DNA of 64,000 nt, from NCBI RefSeq assembly GCF_037975235.1, contig NZ_CP150241.1, positions 5,518,001 to 5,582,000 on the forward strand, read 5' to 3'. A program made the position numbers and the translations under genes. The notes under the pieces were generated by a model. The model ran no database searches and had not been told where the DNA came from. It saw only the letters and a list, made by a program, of their open reading frames with translations. This document shows positions 53,546-61,503 of the stretch, piece by piece (position 1 is the first letter of the stretch; every line of letters begins with the position of its first letter). The stretch comes from Paenibacillus sp. FSL R5-0341 (lineage in GTDB: Bacteria; Bacillota; Bacilli; Paenibacillales; Paenibacillaceae).

Positions 53546-54118
53546 TTAATAATATGGTGCCATCATCAGGTATACCACGACACCTGTAGAGCTGACATAC
53601 AGCCAGATTGGCATAGTCCAACGTGCAATTTTGCGGTGTTTCTTCAATTGATTCGTCCATCCCCACACGAGTGTGAACAACGCCAATGGAACAATCAGTG
53701 CTGCCAGTATACTATGGGTAATCAGAATGAAGAAATAGATCGAACGAATGATGCCCTCGCCGCCGTATTTGGACGTCTCTGGTGAGAGGTAATGAAACGT
53801 CAGATATGTCACGAGGAATAACAGTGTCGTTGAGAATGCAGCAAGAATAAATCGTTTGTGCAGCTTCACATTCCGCTTGATGATAGCAATAAGCGCTGCG
53901 AGCAGGAAGATGAAGGTAAAGCTGTTAAACACGGCATTAAACCGCGGTAACACCGTAATATCAAAGGTTACATCACCTTTGTAACCAATAGACGGTGCGA
54001 AGAACAATAATAAAATAATGACATTAGCAAGAATGGAAAACGTGATAATGATGCCTGCGAAATTTTTATTACTCGTCGGGGATGGAATGTTCGGTTCCCC
54101 TTTGTTATTTTTGCCCAA
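53546..54118 (-). CDS. ctaM: DUF420/CtaM-family membrane protein
   Basis: A 190-residue membrane protein with about five helices. LPRFNAVFNSFTFIFLLAALIAI and RNVKLHKRFILAAF are signatures of DUF420. In B. subtilis and staphylococci the homologue CtaM is needed for maturation of heme-a terminal oxidases, so it may act on the quinol oxidase encoded at 19906-23823; the separation means this is inference. It starts at TTG (54116-54118) with GAGGAGG 8 nt upstream. Confidence 0.88.
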   Translation of the reverse strand: MGKNNKGEPNIPSPTSNKNFAGIIITFSILANVIILLLFFAPSIGYKGDVTFDITVLPRFNAVFNSFTFIFLLAALIAIIKRNVKLHKRFILAAFSTTLLFLVTYLTFHYLSPETSKYGGEGIIRSIYFFILITHSILAALIVPLALFTLVWGWTNQLKKHRKIARWTMPIWLYVSSTGVVVYLMMAPYY

Positions 54119-54274
54119 TGCAAAATCCTCCTCATATCCTAACTTCTATGTTCTATATCATTATATCTCGGCATTTCCGGGCTGTTAAGTGACAACACTC
54201 TGAACAAAAACCGCTGCACTCCCCTATAAAATGCCCCTTTGCGGCCATTTTCAATCAAATCCAATCCGGCTCCC

Positions 54275-54303
54275 ATTTACCCCAGCCTGTATTTGTGGTA
54301 TAA
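54275..54303 (+). promoter_or_regulatory. Promoter of the antiporter leader
   Basis: TTTACC, a 17-nt spacer and TATAAT at 54298-54303. The predicted transcript begins about 185 nt before the antiporter gene. Confidence 0.65.
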
Positions 54304-54309
54304 TTAATG

Positions 54310-54422
54310 CAATTAATCACATACGCGTTGAACTGGAGGAGCCTGTCACCAAGGGCCCCCTTTGTCTTTTTTTAGGCATAAAAGCGGCACTCTTACAAGC
54401 GCCGTTTTTATGCCTTTTTTTG
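54310..54422 (+). ncRNA. Structured leader ending in a terminator
   Basis: About 110 nt. It contains GGAGGAGCCTGTCACCAAGG, then a short AAGGG/CCCTT hairpin followed by a T-run (54365-54373). A 15-bp stem (AGGCATAAAAGCGGC with GCCGTTTTTATGCCT, 54374-54414) and a run of seven T form a classic intrinsic terminator 74 nt before the antiporter start. It is either an attenuator leader or a separate small RNA. No known riboswitch class was recognised. No other gene lies in 54119-54495. Confidence 0.6.
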
Positions 54423-54495
54423 TACTTAAGGCTTGGAATGATCCCCCCTTGGACAGGTAAACCTATAAACGCTACTGCTGGAGAGGAGCACATCT

Positions 54496-55686
54496 ATGGA
54501 ATTTATTTTGGTTCTTGCACTTATTTTGATCTTTACGAAGCTCGCCGGAGACTTGTCTGTAAGACTGGGTCAACCTTCGGTATTGGGGAAACTGATTGTT
54601 GGTGTCATTCTTGGACCCGCCCTGCTCGGATGGGTTCAACAAAGTGATTTCGTGCATTATATGGCCGAGATCGGGGTATTACTTTTGATGTTCATTGCCG
54701 GACTGGAAACCGATCTGGGGCAATTGAAGAAAAACTGGAAAGCAGCCTTTGCGGTTGCTGTTGGCGGTATTATTTTACCATTTATCGGAGGATACGGTTC
54801 GGCCATAGCCTTTGGTATGTCACAGACACACGCACTATTCTTTGGACTTTTATTCTGTGCCACATCCGTCAGTATATCGGTTCAGACACTGAAAGACATG
54901 GATCAACTCAGCTCTCGTGAGGGTACAACAATTCTTGGTGCAGCTGTCGTCGATGATGTCCTGGTCGTCGTTATTCTCGCCGTGATGATGAGCTTGTTAG
55001 GTACAGGTGGAGGAGACACTTCAATTACTCTGCTCATTGGTAAAAAGCTGTTATTCTTTGTGATCATCATCGCTGCCAGCTGGTTCCTTGTTCCACGCAT
55101 CATGAAGTGGATGGCACCACTGAAAGTAACCGAGACCGTTATTACTGCGGGACTGATTATTTGTTTCGGATTCTCCTACTTTGCAGAGTGGATGGGTGTC
55201 GCTGGAATCATTGGTGCATTTGCCGCGGGTATCGCCATCTCCCAAACTAACTTCAAACATGAAGTCGAAACCAAACTGGAACCGATCGCCTACGGAATTT
55301 TTGTTCCAGTGTTCTTTGTTAGTATTGGCTTAAATGTCACCTTTGATGGTGTAGGTTCACAGATTTGGTTTATTATCGTTATAAGCCTCATCGCCATTGT
55401 AACCAAACTGATCGGTGGAGGAGCCGGTGCACGACTGACCGGATTTAATATGGCATCTTCATTGGCCATTGGCTCAGGAATGATATCAAGAGGTGAGGTT
55501 GCGCTCATTATCGCTTCAACCGGACTTGCTTCCGGATTACTTGATTCGGAATACTTCACGAGCGTCGTGATCATGGTCATTGTAACCACACTGGTAACTC
55601 CACCGCTCCTCAAAATCACCTTTGCTCGCAAAAAAGGGGAAAAGCGAGTTGAAAGAGGAATTGAAGAATCTCATTTAAGTGGGTAA
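54496..55686 (+). CDS. CPA2-family cation:proton antiporter
   Basis: A 396-residue membrane antiporter with about 12-13 helices. LGQPSVLGKLIVGVILGPALLG near the start and GVLLLMFIAGLETD are CPA2 signatures. GAAVVDDVLVVV (about residues 148-159) has the paired aspartates of NapA-type electrogenic Na+/H+ exchangers. There is no C-terminal TrkA-N domain, unlike KefB/KefC. Probably exports Na+ or K+ for ion or pH homeostasis. Expression appears controlled by the upstream leader terminator. Confidence 0.92.
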   Translation: MEFILVLALILIFTKLAGDLSVRLGQPSVLGKLIVGVILGPALLGWVQQSDFVHYMAEIGVLLLMFIAGLETDLGQLKKNWKAAFAVAVGGIILPFIGGYGSAIAFGMSQTHALFFGLLFCATSVSISVQTLKDMDQLSSREGTTILGAAVVDDVLVVVILAVMMSLLGTGGGDTSITLLIGKKLLFFVIIIAASWFLVPRIMKWMAPLKVTETVITAGLIICFGFSYFAEWMGVAGIIGAFAAGIAISQTNFKHEVETKLEPIAYGIFVPVFFVSIGLNVTFDGVGSQIWFIIVISLIAIVTKLIGGGAGARLTGFNMASSLAIGSGMISRGEVALIIASTGLASGLLDSEYFTSVVIMVIVTTLVTPPLLKITFARKKGEKRVERGIEESHLSG

Positions 55687-55772
55687 CTGTAGTTAATTGA
55701 AAGTATTGAAATTATTCTGTATTTAAAGCTATACTTGGCTTAGAAATGCAATATATTGGTCGTGAAGCACAC

Positions 55773-55834
55773 GCCGCTTTGATCCATTCTCTCCTTCAAC
55801 ACGAAGGTTGGAAATGGTCAGAGCGGCTTTTTGT
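55773..55834 (+). terminator. Terminator of the antiporter gene
   Basis: GCCGCTTTGA-CCATT pairs with AATGGTCAGAGCGGC, with a nested CCTTC/GAAGG tip and TTTTTG after it. Confidence 0.85.
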
Positions 55835-55901
55835 ATTTCGGATGACGACCTGAATCCCTGTTCACATTCGTTTTATTTTATTTTTAAAGGAGATGAAGAC
55901 G

Positions 55902-56555
55902 ATGAGTATTGATTTTGATGAGGCTTACGAAGTGTGGATGCACTCCCTTTTGGAGAAGGAAACAAACCCCAGAGTGCTCTCGCGAATAGAAAATGGACTT
56001 GAATATGGCACACTGGAATTTTTACGTTCCGTTTGGTTCCCTGTTATGAAAAGCTTTAACCATCTGCAACCTGAATGGGAGGTTCGTGACTTTCATAACG
56101 GCTATCGCTATCTGGATCTGGCTTATCTGCCAGGTAACGGCGTTAAAGGAGGTATTGAGATTCAGGGATACGGGCCACATGCTCGGGATCTGGATGTACG
56201 GCGGTTTAAAGATTTATGCTGGCGGCATTGTCTGCTAACACTTGATGATTGGATTTTTCTGCCGATTGCGCATCTCTCCATTAAAGACGAACCGAAAAGG
56301 TGCCAACAGCTTGTGCTCTCTTTTATGGGAAAATTCATTGCTACAGATGTGCCCGCATCCCTCAATTGGATTGAAGCCGAAACTGTTCGTTATGCCAGAC
56401 GCATCATTCGTCCATTTGCCCCATCGGAACTAGCAGCGCACCTCCGAATCACAGATCAGCATGCTCGAAGAGTTCTTCATAGCCTGATTGATCAACAAGT
56501 ATTAAATGTCGCTAGTGGCACCCAACGATATCGAACCTATATCCTGCGAACCTGA
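55902..56555 (+). CDS. PD-(D/E)XK nuclease-like protein with C-terminal winged helix
   Basis: A 217-residue protein. Residues 55-130 resemble a restriction-endonuclease-like core: D72 in YRYLDLAY, E86-x-Q88 in GGIEIQGYG, a basic RRFKDLCWRHC helix (100-110) and DWIFLPIAHL. The usual lysine of ExK is glutamine here, so activity is uncertain. Residues 165-215 form a winged helix (SELAAHLRITDQHARRVLHSL). No family name is certain; members may be annotated as regulators. Of two in-frame ATGs, 55902 is chosen because AAAGGAG is 10 nt upstream. It is monocistronic, next to a repeat-like region. Confidence 0.75.
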   Translation: MSIDFDEAYEVWMHSLLEKETNPRVLSRIENGLEYGTLEFLRSVWFPVMKSFNHLQPEWEVRDFHNGYRYLDLAYLPGNGVKGGIEIQGYGPHARDLDVRRFKDLCWRHCLLTLDDWIFLPIAHLSIKDEPKRCQQLVLSFMGKFIATDVPASLNWIEAETVRYARRIIRPFAPSELAAHLRITDQHARRVLHSLIDQQVLNVASGTQRYRTYILRT

Positions 56556-56593
56556 GACACTCTATTTCGCCGATTTGGGGCATATCCATTTTT

Positions 56594-56740
56594 TAACGAA
56601 CTCAGGACACCTTATTCTGATGATATGGAGGAAATCAGGGCACTTTTTCAGGCTTTTTCGTAAAATAAGGTTGCTGAGATTCGTTAGAATTTCAACATTG
56701 CTCATATCTAGGTAATAAGCTCACTCAAGTTCGTTAGAAT
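56594..56740. repeat. Inverted-repeat element plus a decayed arm copy
   Basis: The left arm 56594-56616 and right arm 56664-56686 form an imperfect ~23-bp inverted repeat (TAACGAACTCAGG against CTGAGATTCGTTA, and ACCTTATT against AATAAGGT). A further right-arm-like copy at 56714-56740 shares AATAAG and TTCGTTAGAAT. No gene is inside. It looks like a small palindromic mobile relic or a noncoding element. Confidence 0.65.
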
Positions 56741-56775
56741 GCTGGAGGAGTGTCTCCGACCGTACATAGAAAAAC

Positions 56776-56808
56776 AAAAAAAGACCACCTTACACTCAAG
56801 AGGTCTTC
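56776..56808 (-). terminator. Terminator of the pssA-dedA operon
   Basis: AAGACCTCTTGA pairs imperfectly with GGTGGTCTT, followed by seven T on the minus strand, 35 nt past the dedA stop. Confidence 0.82.
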
Positions 56809-56842
56809 GATCTTTGCCCGTTGTTGCACAGGCTGTCCCATT

Positions 56843-57328
56843 TTAAGTTAACACACCGACATAAAAACCAATCGAGATAAAGACAACACACCAGACAAAT
56901 GCACCAATGCCCGATACAAGAACGTACCTGCCCATTGCCATCTTGCTAATCCCCGAGAAACAGCACATCAGATGACGAATGCCTGGAATGAAGTAACCCA
57001 GGATGATGGACCAATATCCATATTTAAGGAACCACGACTCCACCCTGCTGAATCGTTTGGCATTGACGCCGACCCACTTGCCGTATTTTTCAACCAGCGG
57101 CCTGCCCGCTTTCTTGCCGATCATATAGCTGAGCAGCCCCCCGGTAAATGCGCCACCGAAACTGACGGCGATGGATACGGAGTAATTCAATACCGAGATG
57201 GAGGCGAGATATCCGACAAACGTCATCATCACCTCATCCGGAATCGGCATGCCAATGACACCAAGAGCCAGTAGTCCGTATATTGCGAAATATCCATATT
57301 GACCAATAAATTCTTTTGCAAATTCCAT
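56843..57328 (-). CDS. DedA-family membrane protein
   Basis: A 161-residue DedA (SNARE-associated/VTT domain) protein. GVIGMPIPDEVMMTFVGYLA and the second re-entrant segment YFIPGIRHLMCCFSGISKM are the family hallmarks, with G-x-x-G-x-x-x-Y in GGLLSYMIGKKAGRP. The family includes transporters that flip undecaprenyl phosphate or phosphatidylethanolamine. Here it is 13 nt downstream of pssA, which favours a phospholipid role. The ATG at 57326-57328 follows AAGGAG. Confidence 0.92.
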   Translation of the reverse strand: MEFAKEFIGQYGYFAIYGLLALGVIGMPIPDEVMMTFVGYLASISVLNYSVSIAVSFGGAFTGGLLSYMIGKKAGRPLVEKYGKWVGVNAKRFSRVESWFLKYGYWSIILGYFIPGIRHLMCCFSGISKMAMGRYVLVSGIGAFVWCVVFISIGFYVGVLT

Positions 57329-57341
57329 ACTGACTCGCTCC

Positions 57342-57887
57342 TTATTTCGGTTCCACAATATCCTTCTCATGAGAGGCTAGCACTTGTTTTAGTGATGGGA
57401 ATCGGATTTGGCTCACCATGAGACCGGATAGTACAATAATGACAAGATAAGCTACACCATGCGTGAAATAAGGACTCCAAAGCGCGAAAAAGGACATCAG
57501 ACCCCCTGCAAATGTAATCGGCATCCCGACAAAACCACTGCTTGCCGTCTTCTGACAGTTATAACGAGCCAGACGCAATGCACCGCAAACCGGAAACAAT
57601 GCGGTCAGTGCCATTCCCAGCACACTCACTTCATTCATGGAGTTCAGATACAGAATCAGCACGGGGGCTGTTCCGAATGAAACTACATCTGCGAGCGAAT
57701 CCAGAGCTTTGCCGAACTCACCCTCACAATGCAATTTGCGGGCCGCAAACCCGTCAAACAGATCAAAGAACATCGCTACCCATATCATCATCACAGCCAG
57801 GGCAAATTCACCATGAATAGCCATAATGACTGCCAGCATGCCTGAACTCAGATTCCCCAAGGTTAAAATCGATGGTAAAGACTTCAT
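57342..57887 (-). CDS. pssA: CDP-diacylglycerol-serine O-phosphatidyltransferase
   Basis: A 181-residue membrane enzyme making phosphatidylserine, precursor of phosphatidylethanolamine. The CDP-alcohol phosphotransferase motif D-x2-DG-x2-AR-x8-G-x3-D-x3-D is complete, from DLFDGFAAR to ALDSLAD (about residues 42-68). The N-terminal LPSILTLGNLSSGMLA matches bacterial PssA type II. It lies 21 nt after the kinase gene and 13 nt before dedA, so it is in one operon with the two-component system. The ATG follows AAAGGGAG. Confidence 0.93.
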   Translation of the reverse strand: MKSLPSILTLGNLSSGMLAVIMAIHGEFALAVMMIWVAMFFDLFDGFAARKLHCEGEFGKALDSLADVVSFGTAPVLILYLNSMNEVSVLGMALTALFPVCGALRLARYNCQKTASSGFVGMPITFAGGLMSFFALWSPYFTHGVAYLVIIVLSGLMVSQIRFPSLKQVLASHEKDIVEPK

Positions 57888-57908
57888 AAGATTTGACTCC
57901 CTTTCGTA

Positions 57909-59657
57909 CTAGGCTTTAGGAAAAATAATATAAAAACGGACTCCATCCGGTGTATTCTCCACTCCATAACTGCACCCGTGCAGATCAAGAATCTGCTTCG
58001 CAATGGCCAGACCGAGCCCGGTTCCCCCCATTTTGCGATTACGTGAGCGCTCTACCCGATAGAACCTCTCCCATATATACTGGCGCTCAGCTTCAGCAAT
58101 CTGCTCGCCCTTGTTCTCAATGGAAATGTGAACCAAACCGTCACGTCTGCTGATCTCAATAGTTATATCGGTATGTGGTATCGCATGACGTATAGCATTC
58201 ATCATGATATTGAAAATAACTTGCTCCAGCTTGCTCCGGTCACCTTCCACCGTCTGCTCTGTTGTGGATACAAGCACCACATCCAATCCTTTGTCCTTCA
58301 GCTGCGGACCCAGACGACCGGCGATATCTTCAATCATGTCAGCCAGTGCAACAGCATCCGTAATCAACTGAACCGCTGAGGATTCCAGTCGCACCAGATC
58401 CAGCATCTCTTCAACCATCGTTTCCATTTTGATGGTCTCATCGGCGATGATCTCAATGTAACGCTCACGCTTGCTTTCACTTACGCCATCCTTCAGCCCT
58501 TCTGAATAACCCTTAATAATGCTGATCGGTGTCTTGAGTTCATGCGATGCATCGGCAAAAAATTTGCGTTGACGCTGTTCAATCTGCTGCTTCATTTCCA
58601 TATCTGTACGCATCTGCGTGTTGGCCTGCCTCAGCTCTTCCAATGTCTGACCCAAGGTTCCGGATAATGCATTCAGACTATTGGACAGACTGCCGATTTC
58701 GTCATTACGCCGGATGGGTGATTTCACCGTGAAATCCAGGGTAGACATTTTCTTGGCGACATGGTTCAGGGCCAGCAGCGGCTTCGTTACGATTCGGGAC
58801 AGCAGCAGTGCCAGTAACAGAATCAATATAAATGCGCCAATACCAAAATACGCATAGAACAAACGTGTTGCCTCGTTCGCTTCCCTCATCTCCTGTAGAG
58901 AGGTAAGCGAGAAGATCAGTTGTTGCTCGGGTCCTGAACGATGCACCGGAGCAATGGTGATGACGTTCCGCACACCACTCCAGCTATCCGTCCATTCTTC
59001 ATTGAGCATTTTGCCATTCGCCAAGGCAAGCTGGTCTTCAGTGGACAAAGGGAACCGACTATCCAGTGCCTGCACCAGCAGTCCCTGTCTCTGACTCCAC
59101 GTTGCCAGATTAGGAAGAACCACCTCGGTTAATACACCTGACCATTCCTTTACCGGTTCAATCGATTCCTGAAAGCTTTCTGTTCCCCATGCAGCAGAAG
59201 TGGCATCCTGGATTTTGAATGGGTAGACCATGGACCCGCTGGCGGGGCCTCTCACCGTCAGTTCTTGCCCATATTTCAGATGGGATGTAATCCAGCCTGC
59301 ATTCTCACTATTGATAAACAAGGACAAGGACACCTTCACGTGACTCCCGTCCTCCTGAAGCAGCGTAATGTGGAACGGATCATTAACCAGTCTTCCGGTA
59401 TTCGTCAGAATGACCAAATGCGACTGATTCTGACGCATGAATTTCCCGGTCTCCTTGGCTAGTTGTAAATCACTCCAATGCCCATTCGAATATTGCTGTT
59501 CGAACTTGGACAGCTTTTTCTTCATACTGCTGACCTTCTGATGCTGATAAAAGTCGGGAAACCAGACCAACTGGGCAAAAACCGTTGTTCCGTATAGAAG
59601 TACCAGACATCCTGCCATGACCAGGAAAAGCTTCATTGTTACGCCATTTCTTCTCAT
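57909..59657 (-). CDS. Sensor histidine kinase
   Basis: A 582-residue kinase. Membrane helices lie near residues 8-30 and 275-297, enclosing an extracytoplasmic sensor of about 240 residues. HAMP, HisKA with FADASHELKTPISIIKGYSE (phospho-histidine) and HATPase with NAIRHAIP and GTGLGLAIAKQIL follow. The ATG at 59655-59657 overlaps the response-regulator stop as ATGA, implying translational coupling. The second and third operon genes being a kinase and pssA suggests it monitors envelope or membrane lipid state; the signal is unknown. Confidence 0.92.
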   Translation of the reverse strand: MRRNGVTMKLFLVMAGCLVLLYGTTVFAQLVWFPDFYQHQKVSSMKKKLSKFEQQYSNGHWSDLQLAKETGKFMRQNQSHLVILTNTGRLVNDPFHITLLQEDGSHVKVSLSLFINSENAGWITSHLKYGQELTVRGPASGSMVYPFKIQDATSAAWGTESFQESIEPVKEWSGVLTEVVLPNLATWSQRQGLLVQALDSRFPLSTEDQLALANGKMLNEEWTDSWSGVRNVITIAPVHRSGPEQQLIFSLTSLQEMREANEATRLFYAYFGIGAFILILLLALLLSRIVTKPLLALNHVAKKMSTLDFTVKSPIRRNDEIGSLSNSLNALSGTLGQTLEELRQANTQMRTDMEMKQQIEQRQRKFFADASHELKTPISIIKGYSEGLKDGVSESKRERYIEIIADETIKMETMVEEMLDLVRLESSAVQLITDAVALADMIEDIAGRLGPQLKDKGLDVVLVSTTEQTVEGDRSKLEQVIFNIMMNAIRHAIPHTDITIEISRRDGLVHISIENKGEQIAEAERQYIWERFYRVERSRNRKMGGTGLGLAIAKQILDLHGCSYGVENTPDGVRFYIIFPKA

Positions 59658-60334
59658 GCTTCTGCCTCGAATCGATATCCGGTGCCAATTACAGTCCGAA
59701 TGCACTTGGCTTCATCACCCAATTTGCTGCGCAGCTTCTTGATATGAGTATCCACAACACGTGAGTCCCCTTCAAAATCAAATCCCCAGATCCGATTCAG
59801 GATGGCATCCCGGGACAATACAATGCCTGCATTTCGTACCAAATAGAGCAACAGATCATACTCCTTTGGTGCAAGCTCCACTTCAATGCCGTCCTTCTCC
59901 AGTCGCCGAGCCCATGGATCAAGAGTTACCTGTCCGAAGCGAACCACACCCTGCTCTCGTCCAAATGAACCTTCAACCCGCTTCATTAATGTCTCTGCAC
60001 GTGCAACCAGCACACGTGGACTGAATGGCTTCGTGACATAATCATCTACACCCAGCTGGAATCCATGAATTTTATCGTCATCCTCGGACCGTGCAGTCAG
60101 CATGATAATAGGTACGGTGGATTGGGAGCGAATATGCCCGCATAATGTCCATCCATCCATTTCCGGCATCAAAACATCCAGAATAACCAGATCCACCTCA
60201 TGCAGAGCCAATAGTTCCAATGCCTGTACTCCATGTTCTGCTTCTATGACGTTCCATTGTTCTTTTATGAAATAATCGGCCACAATCTCACGAATGCGGC
60301 TTTCATCTTCCACCAGAAGCACTGTTCTGATCAT
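59654..60334 (-). CDS. OmpR/PhoB-family response regulator
   Basis: A 226-residue response regulator. The receiver domain has DE at residues 9-10 (VEDESR), the phospho-acceptor aspartate in VILDVLMPEMDG, T in MLTARSEDDD, and the lysine in YVTKPFSP. A winged-helix DNA-binding domain follows from about 130 (ELAPKEYDLLLYLVRNAG; DTHIKKLRSKLG). It is the first gene of the operon with its kinase, pssA and dedA. The ATG follows AAGGAG. Confidence 0.93.
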   Translation of the reverse strand: MIRTVLLVEDESRIREIVADYFIKEQWNVIEAEHGVQALELLALHEVDLVILDVLMPEMDGWTLCGHIRSQSTVPIIMLTARSEDDDKIHGFQLGVDDYVTKPFSPRVLVARAETLMKRVEGSFGREQGVVRFGQVTLDPWARRLEKDGIEVELAPKEYDLLLYLVRNAGIVLSRDAILNRIWGFDFEGDSRVVDTHIKKLRSKLGDEAKCIRTVIGTGYRFEAEA

Positions 60335-60540
60335 GACCGACTCTCCTTTTTAGATTTCTGATGATAACATACCTATTCCATGTGTCGTTCATGTGTCCAG
60401 ACATCTTTTGGAATGAACCCCATGATATATACGATTAATATAAGCCAAAAGTTACTAATTTTTATCAAAATTCGCACAAAAAAGAAGCCATCAACGAGCA
60501 ATCTTCTGCTCATTGACAGCTACTTAAATGAAATCGAAGT

Positions 60541-60585
60541 GTGTTATCCAGAAGTGATGCGCTACTGCGCGCTCACTGGTAACAC
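60541..60585. other. Long hairpin at the 3' end of the pyridoxal kinase gene
   Basis: GTGTTA-CCAG-AGTGA-GCGC pairs with GCGC-TCACT-GGTAACAC in a ~20-bp imperfect stem that begins immediately after the stop codon at 60586-60588. No T-run follows on the minus strand, so it may be a processing or factor-assisted 3' end rather than a classical terminator. Upstream, in 60380-60500, nothing gene-like is seen. Confidence 0.6.
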
Positions 60586-61398
60586 TTAGCGTTGGTGCTC
60601 CAGACGGTGTGCCACATGCAGTGTCGGGCCAACAAAACGGTTCAGCGGGAATCCGCCGGCAATCGCTTTGGTCACGAAGGCTTTACCTTCACGAACAGCC
60701 TCTTTCACTGAAAGACCACGAGCCAATCCTGCGGTAATCGCCGCAGACGTCGTGCAGCCCGCACCATGCGTATATCCGGAGCCGACAACATCGGCTTCAA
60801 ACCATTCGTAGTTGGTTCCATCATAGAGTAGATCCATTGCTTTACCCGGGCTAATTACACCTCTGTCCTTGATCAGAACATGCTTTGAGCCATGGGCATG
60901 AATTGCTGCTGCTGCTGCTTCCATCTGTTCTTTGGAGCGAATCGGTCCACTCTTCGCCAGTTGGGATGCTTCGAACAGATTAGGTGTAACCAGATCGGCA
61001 CCTGGCAGCAGGAATTCGATCATTGCTTCCGTATTTTCCGGTTGCAGTACTTCGTCCGTACCTTTGCAGACCATTACCGGATCGATCACGATCTGTGGCA
61101 GACCACTGCGGCGAATATGCTTCGCTACCAGTTCAATAATATCTACAGAACCGAGCATACCTGTCTTCATTGCATCAAAACCGATGCCATCAAGAACAGT
61201 GCGAAGCTGCGCTTCTACTACATTTAATTCCACAGGAAAGACCTGGTGATCCCATGTATCGGGCTCCATTGCCACAACCGTAGTCAGTACGGTCATACCA
61301 TACACACCCAGCTCCTGAAAAGTTTTCAAATCAGCTTGAATCCCTGCACCGCCGCTCGTGTCCGAGCCAGCTATTGTTAATGTTTTTGGAATCGTCAT
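60586..61398 (-). CDS. pdxK: Pyridoxal/hydroxymethylpyrimidine kinase
   Basis: A 270-residue ribokinase-fold enzyme. GSDTSGGAGIQADLK is the family N-terminus. Two cysteines, C111 in VMVCKGT and C215 in HGAGCTTSAA, match the pair that defines the dual-cysteine pyridoxal kinases (S. aureus Cys110 and Cys214), which also phosphorylate hydroxymethylpyrimidine. It is therefore more likely a B6 salvage kinase (PdxK) than a strict ThiD. The general annotation as phosphomethylpyrimidine kinase is possible. The ATG follows AAAGGAG. Confidence 0.88.
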   Translation of the reverse strand: MTIPKTLTIAGSDTSGGAGIQADLKTFQELGVYGMTVLTTVVAMEPDTWDHQVFPVELNVVEAQLRTVLDGIGFDAMKTGMLGSVDIIELVAKHIRRSGLPQIVIDPVMVCKGTDEVLQPENTEAMIEFLLPGADLVTPNLFEASQLAKSGPIRSKEQMEAAAAAIHAHGSKHVLIKDRGVISPGKAMDLLYDGTNYEWFEADVVGSGYTHGAGCTTSAAITAGLARGLSVKEAVREGKAFVTKAIAGGFPLNRFVGPTLHVAHRLEHQR

Positions 61399-61503
61399 GG
61401 TAGTTGCATTCTCCTTTGTGTCTCAGTTGACATTATCCTATCCCTTGTACGAGCGGATGTCAATGGCATCTGAAGCCACACAGAGCATGGTTTTCCGAAT
61501 GAA

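Noticed and set aside
54304..54495. c-di-AMP (ydaO) riboswitch ahead of the antiporter
   Set aside because: The conserved ydaO blocks are absent and the leader is too short for that class.
60380..60589. A 69-codon plus-strand frame upstream of the response regulator
   Set aside because: No ribosome site, unusual composition, and its end overlaps the hairpin at the B6 kinase stop codon.
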